Assembly (NCBI GenBank): GCA_012798365.1
Contig: JAAZNH010000223.1
Span: forward strand, 1-6,339
Direction of reading: 5' to 3'
Length of the DNA stretch: 6,339 nt
Source: Methanomicrobiales archaeon
GTDB taxonomy: Archaea; Halobacteriota; Methanomicrobia; Methanomicrobiales; Methanospirillaceae
Of the stretch, positions 5,505 to 6,339 are shown one piece after another. Both the position numbers and the translations under genes were made by a program. Within the stretch, counting starts at the first letter, position 1. Each line of letters opens with the position of its first letter. The notes beneath the pieces were generated by a model. That model ran no database searches. It saw only the letters and a list, made by a program, of their open reading frames with translations, and was not told the origin of the DNA.

Positions 5505-6338
5505 CTAGACCTGGAAAATGGTCCGGAGTAACCCGGACTGCTGGAGTGCCCCTGACACCCGGTAATCGCGGAATTTCCGTTCCGCAACCTGGAGCCGGTT
5601 CATCCTGCGGGTCAGTGCCTCAGCGTCCGATATCAGCCCGGTGCAGCTGGTACGGATCGAACCGGCAAGGGATTCGATCCCTTCGGCCGGGTCCGGTTCT
5701 GCGGCAAGCGCATACATGCGGAAAATCTGGTCAAGGACGCCGGTGTTGCTCCGGGCGATCAGGGCATGGGTGTCTGCAAGGATGCTGTCCGCGGCCGGGC
5801 CCGGGTAGAGCCGGTGCACGACATGGGCCCCGTACGCAAGGGCGATCATGGTGTGGGCAAGCCCTGAATACCCGGAGTCCGGCCGCCGGAACGTGGCAAG
5901 GCTGATCCGGAACAGCCGGTCCACGTCAGGATCGCAGATCCGGTAGTCCCAGTTCGGCCAGCTGCCCATGAGCAACCCCTCGTTCATTACCTGCCGCTCA
6001 AGCGGCGACCCGGCCACGATCTCTGCCCGGCCAAAATCGAACGGGTAGCCCGGGTGTTCCTTCATGAACAGGATGTTCTCATTGATCTCGTCCAGCGTTG
6101 CATGCGGGTGGAAGATGAGCAGGTTGTACGTGACCACGATCCCGTGCCGGTCCAGCAGGCTGAAAGCCCGGCTGATGTGGTCCACCTTTGATCCCCGGAT
6201 CAGGGATGACAAGCCGGTTGCACTGGCATTCTCGACCCCGAGAAATACCCCGACAACCCCGAGTTTGTCGAGCCGGTCCGCGACTTCCGGGGTGATCGAG
6301 TCAGGGCGGGCCTTGATGAGGAATGCGACCCGGGACCG
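5505..6338 (-). CDS. Radical SAM protein, probably B12-binding type, C-terminal part
   Basis: The frame is open to the right edge; 277 C-terminal residues are visible. The first part matches the second half of a radical SAM TIM barrel: a strand and loop (RVAFLIKARPDSITPEV), then GVFLGVENASATGLSSLIRG, the glycine- and acid-containing strand followed by L..L.RG that helps bind S-adenosylmethionine, then VTYNLLIFHPHATLDEI, typical of proteins with an N-terminal cobalamin-binding domain. A helical C-terminal extension of about 150 residues follows and probably decides substrate choice. The CxxxCxxC motif for the 4Fe-4S cluster and any B12 domain would be outside the window, so the exact subfamily, reaction and substrate cannot be named. 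A TTG at 6212 is open to initiation but falls inside the barrel and is not the start. The downstream neighbour is the DPVH-repeat membrane protein. Confidence 0.83.
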   Translation of the reverse strand, partial: RSRVAFLIKARPDSITPEVADRLDKLGVVGVFLGVENASATGLSSLIRGSKVDHISRAFSLLDRHGIVVTYNLLIFHPHATLDEINENILFMKEHPGYPFDFGRAEIVAGSPLERQVMNEGLLMGSWPNWDYRICDPDVDRLFRISLATFRRPDSGYSGLAHTMIALAYGAHVVHRLYPGPAADSILADTHALIARSNTGVLDQIFRMYALAAEPDPAEGIESLAGSIRTSCTGLISDAEALTRRMNRLQVAERKFRDYRVSGALQQSGLLRTIFQV

Positions 6339-6339
6339 G

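Overview
The window looks like a piece of an archaeal chromosome, most plausibly a methanogen of the Methanomicrobiales (Methanoregula-like). This is inference. It rests on GC-rich coding DNA, AT-rich TATA-like boxes and T-run terminators in the spacers, a membrane-anchored tandem winged-helix regulator of a kind common in methanogenic Euryarchaeota, and a cobalamin-type radical SAM protein. No rRNA, tRNA or CRISPR array was seen.

Left part (1-2876), plus strand: the 3' part of a cysteine-rich MarR-type regulator, then a complete Lon protease of the bacterial soluble LonA type. The start at 463 gives residue numbers that match E. coli Lon almost exactly (K362, E424, S679; catalytic lysine 720). 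The 55-base spacer holds a 19-bp imperfect palindrome resembling DtxR/IdeR metal-regulator boxes, so the regulator may act on itself and/or on lon.

Centre (2845-3447): a 603-base gene-free stretch and the most unusual part of the window. A 285-bp block (3121-3405) is bounded by perfect 21-bp inverted repeats. A third, nearly identical 15-bp copy (3359-3373) forms a 15-bp hairpin with the right-hand repeat, immediately upstream of a TATA-like box. The interior has more nested dyads. It is either a non-autonomous MITE-like insertion or a multi-copy operator/structured RNA for the genes downstream.

Right-centre (3448-4758), plus strand: a small secreted protein followed 39 bases later by a membrane-anchored regulator with two cytoplasmic winged helices. 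They look like a two-gene cell-surface signalling pair.

Right part (4941-6339), minus strand, convergent with the pair: the C-terminal part of a radical SAM protein whose N-terminus lies outside the window, then, 42 bases downstream, a three-helix membrane protein with a Cys-rich tail carrying three DPVH repeats. I do not recognise the membrane protein's function.
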